Assembly (NCBI GenBank): GCA_025667525.1
Contig: CM046875.1
Coordinates: 206,766,271 to 206,830,270, forward strand
Direction: 5' to 3'
Source: Glebionis coronaria
Lineage: Eukaryota > Streptophyta > Magnoliopsida > Asterales > Asteraceae
Length of the DNA stretch: 64,000 nt
Part shown: positions 9,065-18,932 of the stretch, one piece after another
Position numbering within the stretch: the first letter of the stretch is position 1
How the letters are laid out: every line of letters starts with the position of its first letter
The notes under the pieces: generated by a model
Told to the model about the DNA's origin: nothing
Seen by the model: the letters and a program-made list of their open reading frames with translations, nothing else
The model's database searches: none
Made by a program: the position numbers and the translations under genes

Positions 9065-11119
9065 AACATTGCCGTGCCCTCATGCAATTCTAGAATAAAG
9101 TATCTAAGCATCTCCACATTTCAATTATTATCCTTTATTGAAAAGTAAACTTGCTACAATACTACGAAGATGTGTAAAAGACATAATGTATGATTTTCAT
9201 CACGAAAGTGACTTTTAGGGTCAATGAATAGAAACAAGTGAATGTCTCATAGAGTAAAGTTCGTCATCCTTGATTGTCATACATTCCATGCTAAGTGCAA
9301 AAATGAGATCATTGTTGGTACAAGTCACAATGCTAACACTACTCATACGTCCAAATTGTGTAATACTTTTTCTCCCCGCAATCCAAGTTATTATGAAAAG
9401 AAAAAGGTATCTAGAACTTTTTTAACTATTTGTCATGGATCACAAGTGATTCATATTGACTTATTGAGTATTTATTAGTCCGAAAATAAAGTAGCATGAT
9501 TTAATCGATAGTTATCTAAAGGACAAAATCTTTTAAAACGGCTTCTCGTGTATCTTTTTAAGTTCATATCTTGGCATAACTCATTTCACGATTTGAGACT
9601 TTTCTCGGACCGATATTTGGCATGTACTTCATACTTCGAATCTTCGGAATACGTTCTTGAAATTATGGACTTCTCTTCATATTTTGGAATTTCTTCACTT
9701 GATGTTTTTGAGAGATTTTTCATACTTGGACCACGACTTCATCATTTTTACTAAATCATTATTTTGGATTTCGATTTACAACGATCCACCTCCTTTTAGG
9801 ACTTGGATACATTTATCCTCATACCTTGCTAGTGTCTTTTTGGATAGAATTTATCCATGACCTTTAGGGGAGTAATTGCTTTTTGTCGTGTGTCTCGATC
9901 ATTCATATTGATTTTGGAATAATGATTCTTCACATCATCTTGGATCTTTTAGCAATAAAATTGAGCTCCTCATGCCTTGTTAGGTTCTTTTTGGATCTTC
10001 ACCAATCTTCGCGTCCCGCTTCAATAAGTTATGCCTTGGCTATGAACTCTATTCAACCATGAGCAACTTTTAAATGATCTTCGGCTAGAAGCTAAGTCAC
10101 CTTTCAAATCGTACGACCTTACTTATTGCAATTATTTTACTCCTAATGCATTGATTTTATAGGAGAAAAAGCCACAATTAAAAACATATGAGTTTTTGAA
10201 AGAACATTTACATTTTCTACGTTTAGCATGATCACTTGTCTAACTCTATCACTTCTCGTTCTTCACTATTTAAAGACCTCTAATTAAAGAGACTCGTGAA
10301 TACTTAGCCATGCAAGTCAAAATTAAGCAAAAGTTGGATTAGCTTCATTAATACTATATTAAATCTAAGTTTTGGGTTTTCAATTCACCTATAGGATCTT
10401 GCACTTTCTTAGACCTTTTCAAGTTTAGAGAATGTATTTTAACTCGTATGAGCTAAGGCTTTCACGTTTTAAAGTTCCCTATATAAAAGTCTAGCAAAAC
10501 TTGATTCAATCGGGTTAAGGAATGTAAAGGGCTCTGAATGCCCGTGAAGTAAATAATTAACTCTTATTCTACCCATCGGAAAATATACATTCATATCTTA
10601 AAAACTTATGAAAACTAAGAAAATTTTTAAAATTGGGCCATTATTAGCCTTATTAGCAACAAAACAAAACAAAACGTTGAAAGTTGGAAAACGTGAGGGC
10701 GTAGCAAGGCAAGTATCTATTCACCCCATACTAAAATTAAACATTATCCTCAATGTTTCGAGTCTAAAGGTGGAGCACCCCCATACTAGAGACGAAGAGT
10801 CGAATGGTTAGGATCTAGCATGGAAAGGGTGATCAACAATATATCTAAAGCCGTTTATAAATTATGCTAAAAGATAATTGTTATAACAATAAAGGATATG
10901 TCATGGATTTGTAAAAATTTCTTCAAGCAAACGATCGAGGCTCACGTAAACGAACACGAGAGTCTACAATCGTGGTGATGATGATGATCTAGATAACACA
11001 TTCACAAACAACCACGAGACAACGAGTCGGAAGGGCACAAATCCCCTCACATTACTACATTAGAAAGCAATAATATGTACAAGGATAAGCATGGGATCTC
11101 CCCCACGATCTCCTAAATG
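9065..11119 (-). other. Athila 3' untranslated region
   Basis: About 2 kb without a supported gene lie between integrase and the 3' LTR. Much of it (about 9540-10500) is a diverged counterpart of the untranslated region of the inserted plus-strand Athila (about 19540-20640, opposite orientation), so it is ancestral to both. It holds three copies of a TAGTATGGGG purine motif and a hairpin, annotated separately. No env-like ORF is preserved. Confidence 0.65.
10722..10786 (-). other. polypurine-hairpin-polypurine module (large Athila)
   Basis: On the minus strand the order is AGTATGGGGGTGCTCCACC (purine run able to pair GGTG with CACC), a stem-loop AAACATTG-AGGA-TAATGTTT at 10739-10758 (seven pairs plus a G-U), and AGTATGGGG. 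The same order occurs in the inserted Athila at 19264-19332. The purine runs resemble the tract next to the LTR. Confidence 0.6.
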
Positions 11120-12342
11120 CTAATTATCATTGGGGAAGGTGACTTGGTCGAGGTCGTCCAAAGAAGGGACTTCCCCACCGAAGTAGTGCTTAAGCCTATG
11201 TCCATTCACCTTGAAATCAGGACCATCATTTTGAGCTAGCTCGATGGTCCCATAAGGAAACACTTGTGTTATGGTGAATGGACTCGACCAACAAGATTTC
11301 AATTTCCAAGAAAATATCCTCAAACGAGAGTTAAAAAGCAACACTTGATCAGCAACATTAAAAACCCGGTTTTTAATCTTTGAATCATGAAACTTTTTAG
11401 GCTTTTCTTTAAAAATCAATAAATTTTCATAAGCATTATCTCTTAATTCATCCAATTCATTAAGTTATATTTTGCGGTGATCTCCCGTGGTCTTCAAGTC
11501 ATAATTGGCATGCTTTAGGGCCCTATGCTCCAATTCAATAGGAAAATGGCAATTCTTTCCATAAACCAACTTATAAGGAGTACAACCGATAGGTGTCTTA
11601 TAAGTGGTCCGAAAGGCCCATAAAGCGTCATCGAGTTTGTCAGACCATGAAGCACGTTTTTCTCCAATCGACCTCTCTAAAATCCCCTTCAAAGCTCGGT
11701 TTGAAACCTCGACTTCTTTAGAACCCTTTCGAATTGGTCATTACAAAAATGGGTTCCACGATCGCTTATAATAGCACGAGGGGTTCCAAACCGAGAGAAT
11801 AGTTTCTTCAAAAACTTCACTACCACATGAGCATCATTCGTAGGTAAAGCCTTGGCTTCCACCCACGTAGAAAGGTAATCGACGACGACGAGGATATACT
11901 TGTTTCCATGAGACGATGGGAACGGCCCCATAAAGTCAATGCCCTAAATGTCAAAAATCTCACACACTTGAATTATGTTTTGCGGCATTTCATCCTTTTG
12001 CGACGATTTTCCTTGGCGTTGGAAAGAATCACATGGCTTCACAAGTGCATGTGCATCACGATAGATCGTAGGCCAAAAGAAGCCGGCCTCGAACACTTTC
12101 TTAGCCGTGAGATTAGCGCCGTGGTGACCACCCGTGGATCCCTCGTGACAAGCTCTAAGGATGTTAGAAGCTTCGGTACCAAAGACACAACGTCGAACGA
12201 GTTGATCCCCACAAACTCGAAAGAGATAAGGGTTGTCCCAAAAATAGAACTTGATGTCACGAAAGAATTTTCTCTTTTGTTGTGTCGTCATACCCTTGAT
12301 TATGAAGTTCCCCGCATGGTATTTGCAATGTCGGCAAACCAT
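11120..12342 (-). pseudogene. Athila integrase
   Basis: Three open segments on the minus strand form an integrase. 11944-12342 has the zinc-finger region ([10 protein letters not shown], then CDSFQRQ, where the usual second Cys is Phe). 11689-11931 has the core with [15 protein letters not shown] (first Asp) and [11 protein letters not shown] (second Asp). 11465-11692 continues the core ([15 protein letters not shown]). 11120-11455 is the C-terminal domain (SPFTITQVFPYGTIEL, then NGHRLKHYF). A stop replaces a Trp-position codon between IFDI and GIDFMGPF near 11942. Further stops at 11456-11464 and frame changes near 11690 inactivate it. Confidence 0.87.
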
Positions 12343-12354
12343 GGGGTGTTGTCC

Positions 12355-13692
12355 TTAGAATTCACTACACCGAGAGTCTCGAGAGGAAATGTTTAGGTGA
12401 TTTCCTTGTTCTCGAATACATCTTTTTGAGGATCTTCTAAACGAGAGAGATGATCGGCTGCTAGATTCTCGGCTCCTTTTTTGGAGGAGGAGCATCCAAC
12501 GAAGCAATCTCGGCTTAGCATCTTGCTTAGCTAAGAGGTACTTGATAGCCGAATGGTCCGTATACATAATGCTTTTCGTCAAGAGGAGATAAGGTCGGAA
12601 TTTCTCAAAAGCATAAACCACGGCAAGGAATTCCTTTTCCGTTGTGGTGTATTTAAGTTGAGCCTCGGTCATCGTCTTGCTAGCATAATGGATTGGACGG
12701 AAGTGTTTTTCATAACATTGCCCTAAGACGGCCCCTATTGCATAGTCACTTGTATCGCACATGATTTCAAAGGGTAATTCCCAATTAGGAGCAACAAGAA
12801 TGGGATCTTCGGTAAGCTTCCTTTTAAGAGTTTCGAAAGCTCTAACACAATCCTCATTGAAGTTAAAAGAAGCATCCTTCTCGAGAAGGTGTGTCATAGG
12901 TCGAGTGATTTTCGAAAAGTCTTTGATGAAACGACTATAGAAGCCCGCGTGGCCTAGGAAACTCCTAACTCCCTTAACGGTTTTTGGATGAGGTAACTTG
13001 GCGATGACGTCTATCTTAGCTTTATCGACCTCAATCCCTGATTTCGAGACCTTGTACCCTAAGACGATTCCTTGTTTAAACATAAAATGATATTTTTCCC
13101 AATTAAGCACAAGTTTGGTTTCTTTAAAATGTTTTAACATTTTCTCGAGATTGGATAAACACGACGTGAACGAATCACCAAACACCGAAAAGTCATCCAT
13201 GAATACTTCTATCGACTTCTCGATCATATCATGAAAAATAGCCATCATACACCGTTGAAACGTTCCCGGTGCATTGCAAAGTCCCAAAGGCATTCTACGA
13301 TAAGCAAACATTCCATAAGGACATATAAACGTAGTTTTCTCTTGATCACGAGGGTGAATAGGAATTTGAAAGTAACAGGAAAAACCATCTAAAAAGCAAT
13401 AGAAGTCATTTCCCGCAAGACGCTCCAACATTTGATCCATGAAGGGCAAGGGAAAGTGGTCTTTACGAGTGGCGTCATTTACCTTTTGGTAGTCAATACA
13501 CACCCTCCAACCGGTCACAACACGAGTAGGAATTAACTCGTTGTTTTCATTGGGCACAACGGTCATTCCTCTTTTCTTAGGGACACAATGTATTGGGCTC
13601 ACCCATGGGCTATCGGAGATAGGATAAATCATTCCCGCGTCAAGAAGTTTTAAGACTTCCTTTTTGATAACATCGTAAACTTTGGGGTTTAC
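12355..13692 (-). pseudogene. Athila reverse transcriptase and RNase H
   Basis: About 445 codons hold a nearly complete Athila RT and RNase H. Motifs are YPISDSPWVSPIHCVPK, RVCIDYQKVNDATRKDHFP, FLDGFSCYFQIPIHP, MPLGLCNAPGTFQRCM, and FMDD (the Athila form of the YxDD site) in EVFMDDFSVFGDS. RNase H follows with CDTSDYAIGAVLGQ and TEKEFLAVVYAFEKFRPY, then a TDH motif. The frame runs to 13692, where an inserted Athila LTR begins; its upstream continuation resumes at 23167. Removing the insertion and one target copy keeps the frame open across the joint. It ends in shifted sequence near 12450. Confidence 0.92.
13688..13692. repeat. target-site duplication TTTAC, left copy
   Basis: The five bases directly left of the inserted Athila LTR equal the five (23162-23166) directly right of its last LTR remnant. 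A 5 bp duplication is the normal footprint of Gypsy integrase. The two copies bracket the whole three-LTR structure, which shows that it entered, or was resolved, as one unit. Confidence 0.88.
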
Positions 13693-14157
13693 TGATATGT
13701 GTATAAACACACATCTTTTCTACCACTTAATTACAATAATAACCGAACCAAAACGTGTATTTTATGTCGGAATTATGCGTGGTTTGTGTTTTTGTTATGA
13801 TTTAGGACGAAAAGGTGAAAAGTGGAGAAAACACGGGAATTCACGGGCATTTACGGACTTTTATTGAAGAAAAAGATGAAAGACGAAGTCAAGAAGTCAA
13901 GAGTGCAAAAAGAACGGAAGTCCAAGACCAATTCTGAAGATTTATCGAAGAAAAAGTCAAAAGACGGAAGTTTACTTAAAGCCGAGGAACTCAAGTCTTA
14001 TTTATCGTAGAATTAAAAGACGAGTCCAAAGAAATTCCGAGCCAAAAGTCATCAAAGTCCAGGATTAACAAAGAGATTAAGAAGGAAGGACTTGATGGCG
14101 CAATTAAGAAGAAAGGAAGGAGGGGAGGAAGCTTCCTCTAACCACCCTCCTAATCTC

Positions 14158-14166
14158 CTATAAATA
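14158..14166 (+). promoter_or_regulatory. TATA box in LTR 1
   Basis: CTATAAATA lies mid-LTR, followed about 30 bases on by a pyrimidine-rich start region. It is the likely core promoter of the element; the equivalent in LTR 2 is at 21439-21447. Confidence 0.7.
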
Positions 14167-14683
14167 CACCCCATTTTCATTCATTTGTTTTTGTTGGCTA
14201 GAGTGACACTAGTTCTTCCACCTTTATTTTTATGCACATTTAATTACCTTGCACCTTTAATTACTTGCACCTTTAATTACCTTGTATTGCACTTTAATTT
14301 TCAAGTAAGTTACTTTTATCTTTATTGCACCTTTACTTTACTTGTTTGATCTCTCATTCTACCTTTCTTTCTTGCTTGATCTTGTTGTTTACATGCTTAT
14401 TGTGTTACTTATTTGATTAAAGATTGTGTTTTTATGCTTTTGATTGTTTTAGATCATTGATTTTTATAGCTTATTTTGTTTATCTTTAAGTTTTTAAAGT
14501 TTTGATAAAAGTTATTTTCGTATAAAAGTTTGTTTTTCGTAAAGCTTATCCTTTTCGTGTTTTAAAAGTCTTTAAATTTCTGTTTATTAGCTTTTTCTTA
14601 ATCGGTTTGCCTTAGGATTTTCGTGGTTTGTTTATTAGAGTTATAGCTTATTTTTCTAGCTTATTTTGTGTACTTTCCTCCAT

Positions 14684-15150
14684 ATTCCGATCTAAACGAT
14701 CGGAAAAGGGTTTTACATTCCGACCATAGCTCCTTGCTTGGTCGGAAAAGGGTTTGTATATTCCGATTGAGGGTGTATCTTGGTATTCCGATCAGGGAGG
14801 TTTTAATCATTCCGATCAAAGGTAAGTGCGACATTCCGATCAGGTGAGGTGACATTATTCCGATTGGTACTTTAGTCCTTATTCCGATCAGGTTTGGTTT
14901 TACATATTCTGATCGAGGTGTTTATTTATTCCGATCAGGTGAGGTGACAGTTATTCCGATCGGTGGTTCCGATAAACATTCCGACCAGGGCCCCTTTATT
15001 ATTCCGACGAGATCAACATTCCGATTAGGGGTGTTTTGTTTGGTTATTCCGATCAGGTAAGTGACAGGTATTCCGATCAGAGTTTTCCGACAAATCATTC
15101 CGACAGGTTTGGTGATATTCCGACGAGACTTATCGGAATATATTCCGATC
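14684..15150 (+). repeat. TTCCGA-rich degenerate tandem array in LTR 1
   Basis: About 20 copies of TTCCGA, mostly in the context ATTCCGATCAGG, occur at irregular 15-30 base spacing downstream of the presumed transcription start. The array is duplicated in LTR 2 at about 21944-22410. The unit itself contains the short palindrome GATC. Confidence 0.85.
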
Positions 15151-15496
15151 TGGGTTAATTTTTAGTGTTTTGTCTTGTTTAATTTTTACATTCTCATTTT
15201 AATACTTTGTCTAATATTAATTCTCGTCACGCTTTTATTTTTAGTCATTTAGTTATTTTTGATTTCAAAGTTTTTAAATTCGCACCCAATTAATTTTAAT
15301 TAGATTTAGATTTATTTTCACGCTCTTTTATTATAACGCCATTTTATTTTAATTGTTTTTGCACTTTAAATATACTACAACGACAACCTTTTTGTTCCAC
15401 CAAAATAAAACTGAGTCACATAGAGAACCTAGATCAATTCGATTAGACCAACACAACGAACTTAATTTTCTTACTAGGTAAAAGCCATGTATCAAA

Positions 15497-15511
15497 TGGC
15501 GCCGCTGCCGG
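15497..15511 (+). other. primer binding site of the inserted Athila
   Basis: TGGCGCCGCTGCCGG starts two bases after the LTR end. TGGCGCCG-type sites are usual in Athila elements and are thought to pair with the 3' end of tRNA-Asp. An identical site follows LTR 2 at 22759-22773. Confidence 0.82.
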
Positions 15512-15706
15512 CTCTTTTCGTAAAGATTAACGGTTTTCTGTGAGAGACGCGTTGCTTTTTGGGATCCGTTCACTTGTGAGCGTTATTTTTCTTGCATACA
15601 AAATTCAAAAAATCATAAAAATTAAAAATTGCTAAAAATCCATAAAAATTAAAATTTTCCAAAATCCAAAAAGATTTTATCTTTATCGTGTATATATATT
15701 GTCTTT

Positions 15707-16949
15707 GTGTTTGGTTTTGTTTTCTTTTGCATTTTCAGGTGTATGCGTACTAGATCTTCTAATTATCAAGAGCCCGAGACTCAAGAAGATTTAGCTATGT
15801 CAGGTGTAAACAACAATAATCCACTGCACCTTAATAATAACAACAATGTTCTTCCACAGCCCGATCTTCAGACCATGGAGGAGCTTTGTCAACCTACCAT
15901 GTTTGGACGAGGAGGACCGATTGCGCCGATGCAAATTAACGCTCCTGAGTTTTCGTTGAAGCACCACATGATTCAGCAAGTGCAAACAAATCCTTTTAGA
16001 GGATTGCCTGATGATGATGCCAACAAACACCTCGACAAGTTCATTACAATCACCCAAAGCATGAAGTTGGCTGGTGCCACAATGGATGAACTTCGCCTAC
16101 AAATCTTTCCACATACTTTATTACATCATGCCGAGAAATGGTTTGATCGTCTCCCGAAGAATTCCATTCACACTTGGGATGACATGACTCAACGCTTTTT
16201 GTCGCGCAACTTTCCACCATCCATGGTCACGAGCCTTCGCAATCAAATCAGCGGTTTCATGCAAGATCCTGATGAATCTCTTTTTGATGCTTGGGAGAGA
16301 TATAATGTCTTGATCGATAGATGTCCAAACCACAAGATGCTACCCGTGACCTTAATTGATACTTTCTACAACGGTTTGACTTTTCGAGATCGTGATACGA
16401 TTAATGCAGCCGCCGGTGGCACATTAATGAAAAGGAGACCCGAGGAGTGTAGAGAGCTAATTGAGAACATGACTACTCACCACAAAAACTGGGTCCTCTG
16501 CTTCTTCAAGGAAAAATCCGAGAGTCAATGTTTCCTCCACTTCAGCAAACCCTGATATGACCGAACTCACCCGTGTGCTGACTGAAATGAGCAGAAGTAT
16601 GCAACTCTTGGCTTCAAACCAACAAAAACAACAAGTTAAAGCTGTTGCTACTCCTTGTGAAACATGCGGCGGTCCACACCTATACACCGATTGTCCTTCG
16701 ACACAAGGAAATCCGGAAAATGTGTATGCAGCTTATGGTAATTATTCACCGGAAAATTACCAAGCTCGACCTCAAGGGGATAGAAATTTGCTGAGTTACG
16801 GGTCCAACAACTACCTTTCACCCGGTTTTTCTCCTCAAAACCAAAACCCAGCGAACAACTACAATAGAAGCAACCAAATCCCACCAAGAGCTTCTAATCC
16901 TTATCACCCACCCGCTCAACAAACCCCACCCATTAATCCCGATGTTTAA
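15707..16949 (+). pseudogene. Athila gag, frameshifted
   Basis: The start is best placed at MRTRSSNY (about 15740), after an AT-rich leader. Residues to about 230 form a retrotransposon gag capsid domain: NPFRGLPDDDANKHL, WFDRLPKNSIHTWDDM, FLSRNFPPS, then WERYNVLIDRCPNH and FYNGL. A one-base shift near 16485-16495 diverts the frame to a stop at 16553-16555, and the correct frame continues from about 16490 to 16949. That second part holds a knuckle, CETCGGPHLYTDC (CX2CX4HX4C), and an Asn/Pro/Gln-rich tail. The product would form the particle and bind RNA. A TAA at 16947 ends this part in frame with the next. Confidence 0.88.
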
Positions 16950-16955
16950 GCCATC

Positions 16956-17525
16956 ATGAGAACCCAAGGTGAGCAAATCAAGAATCTTCAGAGCCAAATT
17001 ATCAATCTTAAAGGAGATATTACCAAGCAAGGAAATGAGATAAGATCAGAGCTTCGAGATAATATTCAATCCTCCTTCAGCAATCAAACCAATGATTTGA
17101 AGAATATGCTTGCTAGTTTCTTGCCCGTCGCTCAACCTTCTTCTTCGAGTTCTCTACCTTCAAACACCGTCACCAATCCGCGAGCAAATGTGAGTGCTAT
17201 TACTACTCGTAGTGGAGTCACCATAGTAGGACCACCAATCCCACCCCCATCATCTACACCTCCTCCACCACCATTTATCCCTACTCCTCCTACACCTAGT
17301 ATTAGTGCACCATTACCGTCTCCGCCTCGACGTGACGATGTTCTTAGGAAGGACCCTTCAACATCTCAACCTTTACCTGCTACACCTGCACCTTCACCAC
17401 CCAAACCTAATATCCCATATCCTTCTCGTTTAGGCAAGACCAAAATGCTAACCAAGGAGGACTCCGAAGTGACACGCTTTGTGAAGATGATTTCTCAAAT
17501 GAACTTCAACATTAGCTTTCTTTAA
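16956..17525 (+). pseudogene. gag-protease linker of the inserted Athila
   Basis: This is in the same frame as the preceding segment, separated only by a TAA. It begins with a probable short coiled coil (MRTQGEQIKNLQSQIINLK), followed by a serine-rich and then strongly proline-rich stretch (SPPRRDDV, TPAPSPPKPN). It ends with the KMISQMNFNISFL motif, which in Athila precedes protease. A second in-frame TAA (17523-17525) separates it from the protease ORF. It is probably the C-terminal part of gag. Confidence 0.75.
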
Positions 17526-17537
17526 GCACTTGTCCAT

Positions 17538-18932
17538 ATGCCGAAATTTGTTAAAGCATTTAAGGAATTGCTTAACAAGAAGGAGAATCTGATTGAACTC
17601 GCCAACACACGCTTAAATGAAAACTGCTCTGCAGTTATTCTTAAAGAACTGCCGGAAAAGCTTGGAGATCCTGGTCGTTTTGTGTTGCCTTGCGTGTTCA
17701 ACAAAACTGAAGAATTTACTGCCCTTGCTGATCTCGGGGCTAGTATTAATCTTATGCCATTGAGTGTTTGGAAAACACTATCATTGCCCGACCTCACTCC
17801 AACAAAGATGACTCTTGAACTTGCAAATCGCACTCTCGCTTACCCCGTTGGTATTACCGAAGATGTGTTCATCAAAGTTGGCACATTTACTTTCCCGGTT
17901 GATTTTGTCGTTGTTGATTATGAAATGGACCCTCGTATTCCTTTAATACTTGGTCGGCCATTCTTGAGAACCGGACGAGCTTTAGTGGATGTGGCTGAAG
18001 GTGAGTTAATCTTAAGAGTCGGGGATGATGCACAAGTTTTTAAAATGGGAAAGCTTACAGGCAAATCCTTTGGAGGCAGAGAATCAGTAAATATGATTAA
18101 TGTGCATGATGACTTTGTTGTCTACAACAATCCTCTATTCGATTCTTGCATCGATAATCCACTTTTTCATGATGATGTGGATGATTCTCTCTCCAATTTG
18201 GAACCTTCACCCATTTATGATTCTCCACCGGTCTTTGATGCTTATGATGATGATGATTCTAGCTCAGATTCGGATGATTATGATGACCTTACTTCTGAGT
18301 ATCCCGAGCTGCCCACGTATGATGATTTTGATGAGGCCGATACTCTCTCGAGCGATTCTTCACATGATGAAGATCCTCCGCCATCACTCGATCCTACTTT
18401 GGACGATTACTCATTTGAGGAAGATTTCTCTACGTTTCTCAACACTTACTTCCCTCATGAGAGTGATGCTCCTCCTTATGACTTTGAAGATTATCGTCTT
18501 GATCCTACTTTGGATTTGAAGAACATTCTTTCAAAGGAGAAGAAACCGGTCGACACCAATATCCGCAGCACGTATGAGTTAACACCTCTTTGTCCATCTT
18601 CTGAGGACGAGGTTGTGCTTCTTCGCGGATCTTCTTCACACTCTGCTGAGCCTGAGTGCTATTTTCCCCTAAAGGAAAAGGTGTTCGACCCCGGTATTAA
18701 AATCTTTAAGCCATCTCAGTATCCACCTGATGAAATAAAAGGAAATATCTTTGGAACTTATGGAAATCTGCTTGCACTACTTCAACCTTGCTTCCACCAT
18801 GCTCCATCGCTGCTTAAGGGAACCTTGCCTACTCTTCTTTGGCTTGCCTTGTTTGCCTTAAGCTCGTGTTATTTAGTGGACGAAAACTATGTCTTTGATC
18901 CTGGTGGATATGTTTCATGCTTCTTCCTATGA
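17538..18932 (+). CDS. Athila protease fused to an acidic domain with a hydrophobic C-terminus
   Basis: A 464-codon open frame. Residues 1-60 are the protease lead-in (MPKFVKAFKELLNKKENL). The aspartic protease follows at about 65-175, with the active site LADLGASINLMP and the flap/second-loop region IPLILGRPFLRTGRALVD. Residues about 195-330 are extremely Asp/Glu/Ser-rich (runs of YDDDDSSSDSDDYDD). The last ~40 residues contain a hydrophobic segment (LLWLALFALSSCYLV) that could span a membrane. In a full Athila the RT would follow protease; here the frame skips RT, RNase H and integrase. The C-terminal part may be a remnant of a 3' env-like ORF or new sequence. It is intact in this copy but downstream of stops. 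Confidence 0.75.
   Translation: MPKFVKAFKELLNKKENLIELANTRLNENCSAVILKELPEKLGDPGRFVLPCVFNKTEEFTALADLGASINLMPLSVWKTLSLPDLTPTKMTLELANRTLAYPVGITEDVFIKVGTFTFPVDFVVVDYEMDPRIPLILGRPFLRTGRALVDVAEGELILRVGDDAQVFKMGKLTGKSFGGRESVNMINVHDDFVVYNNPLFDSCIDNPLFHDDVDDSLSNLEPSPIYDSPPVFDAYDDDDSSSDSDDYDDLTSEYPELPTYDDFDEADTLSSDSSHDEDPPPSLDPTLDDYSFEEDFSTFLNTYFPHESDAPPYDFEDYRLDPTLDLKNILSKEKKPVDTNIRSTYELTPLCPSSEDEVVLLRGSSSHSAEPECYFPLKEKVFDPGIKIFKPSQYPPDEIKGNIFGTYGNLLALLQPCFHHAPSLLKGTLPTLLWLALFALSSCYLVDENYVFDPGGYVSCFFL

Larger units (their letters stand above)
13693..15494 (+). repeat. LTR 1 of the inserted Athila
   Basis: 1,802 bases, starting TGATATGTGT and ending TGTATCA. It opens with a hairpin (13694-13715: GATATGTGT/ACACACATC around ATAA). 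It contains a TATA box at 14158, a run of short T-rich repeats after it, and a TTCCGA-rich array at 14684-15150. It is nearly identical to 20965-22756. Confidence 0.93.

Noticed and set aside
14684..15150. TTCCGA array as a CRISPR-like or heat-shock-element array
   Set aside because: Units and spacers are irregular and degenerate, the genome is plant, and TTCCGAA lacks the nTTCnnGAAn spacing of heat-shock elements.
15497..15511. tRNA gene fragments at primer binding sites
   Set aside because: Only 12-19 bases complementary to tRNA 3' ends at LTR borders; no cloverleaf elsewhere.
18100..18519. Met/Leu-rich plus-strand ORF overlapping the protease-acidic ORF
   Set aside because: It is an alternate frame of the GATGAT-rich acidic coding region.
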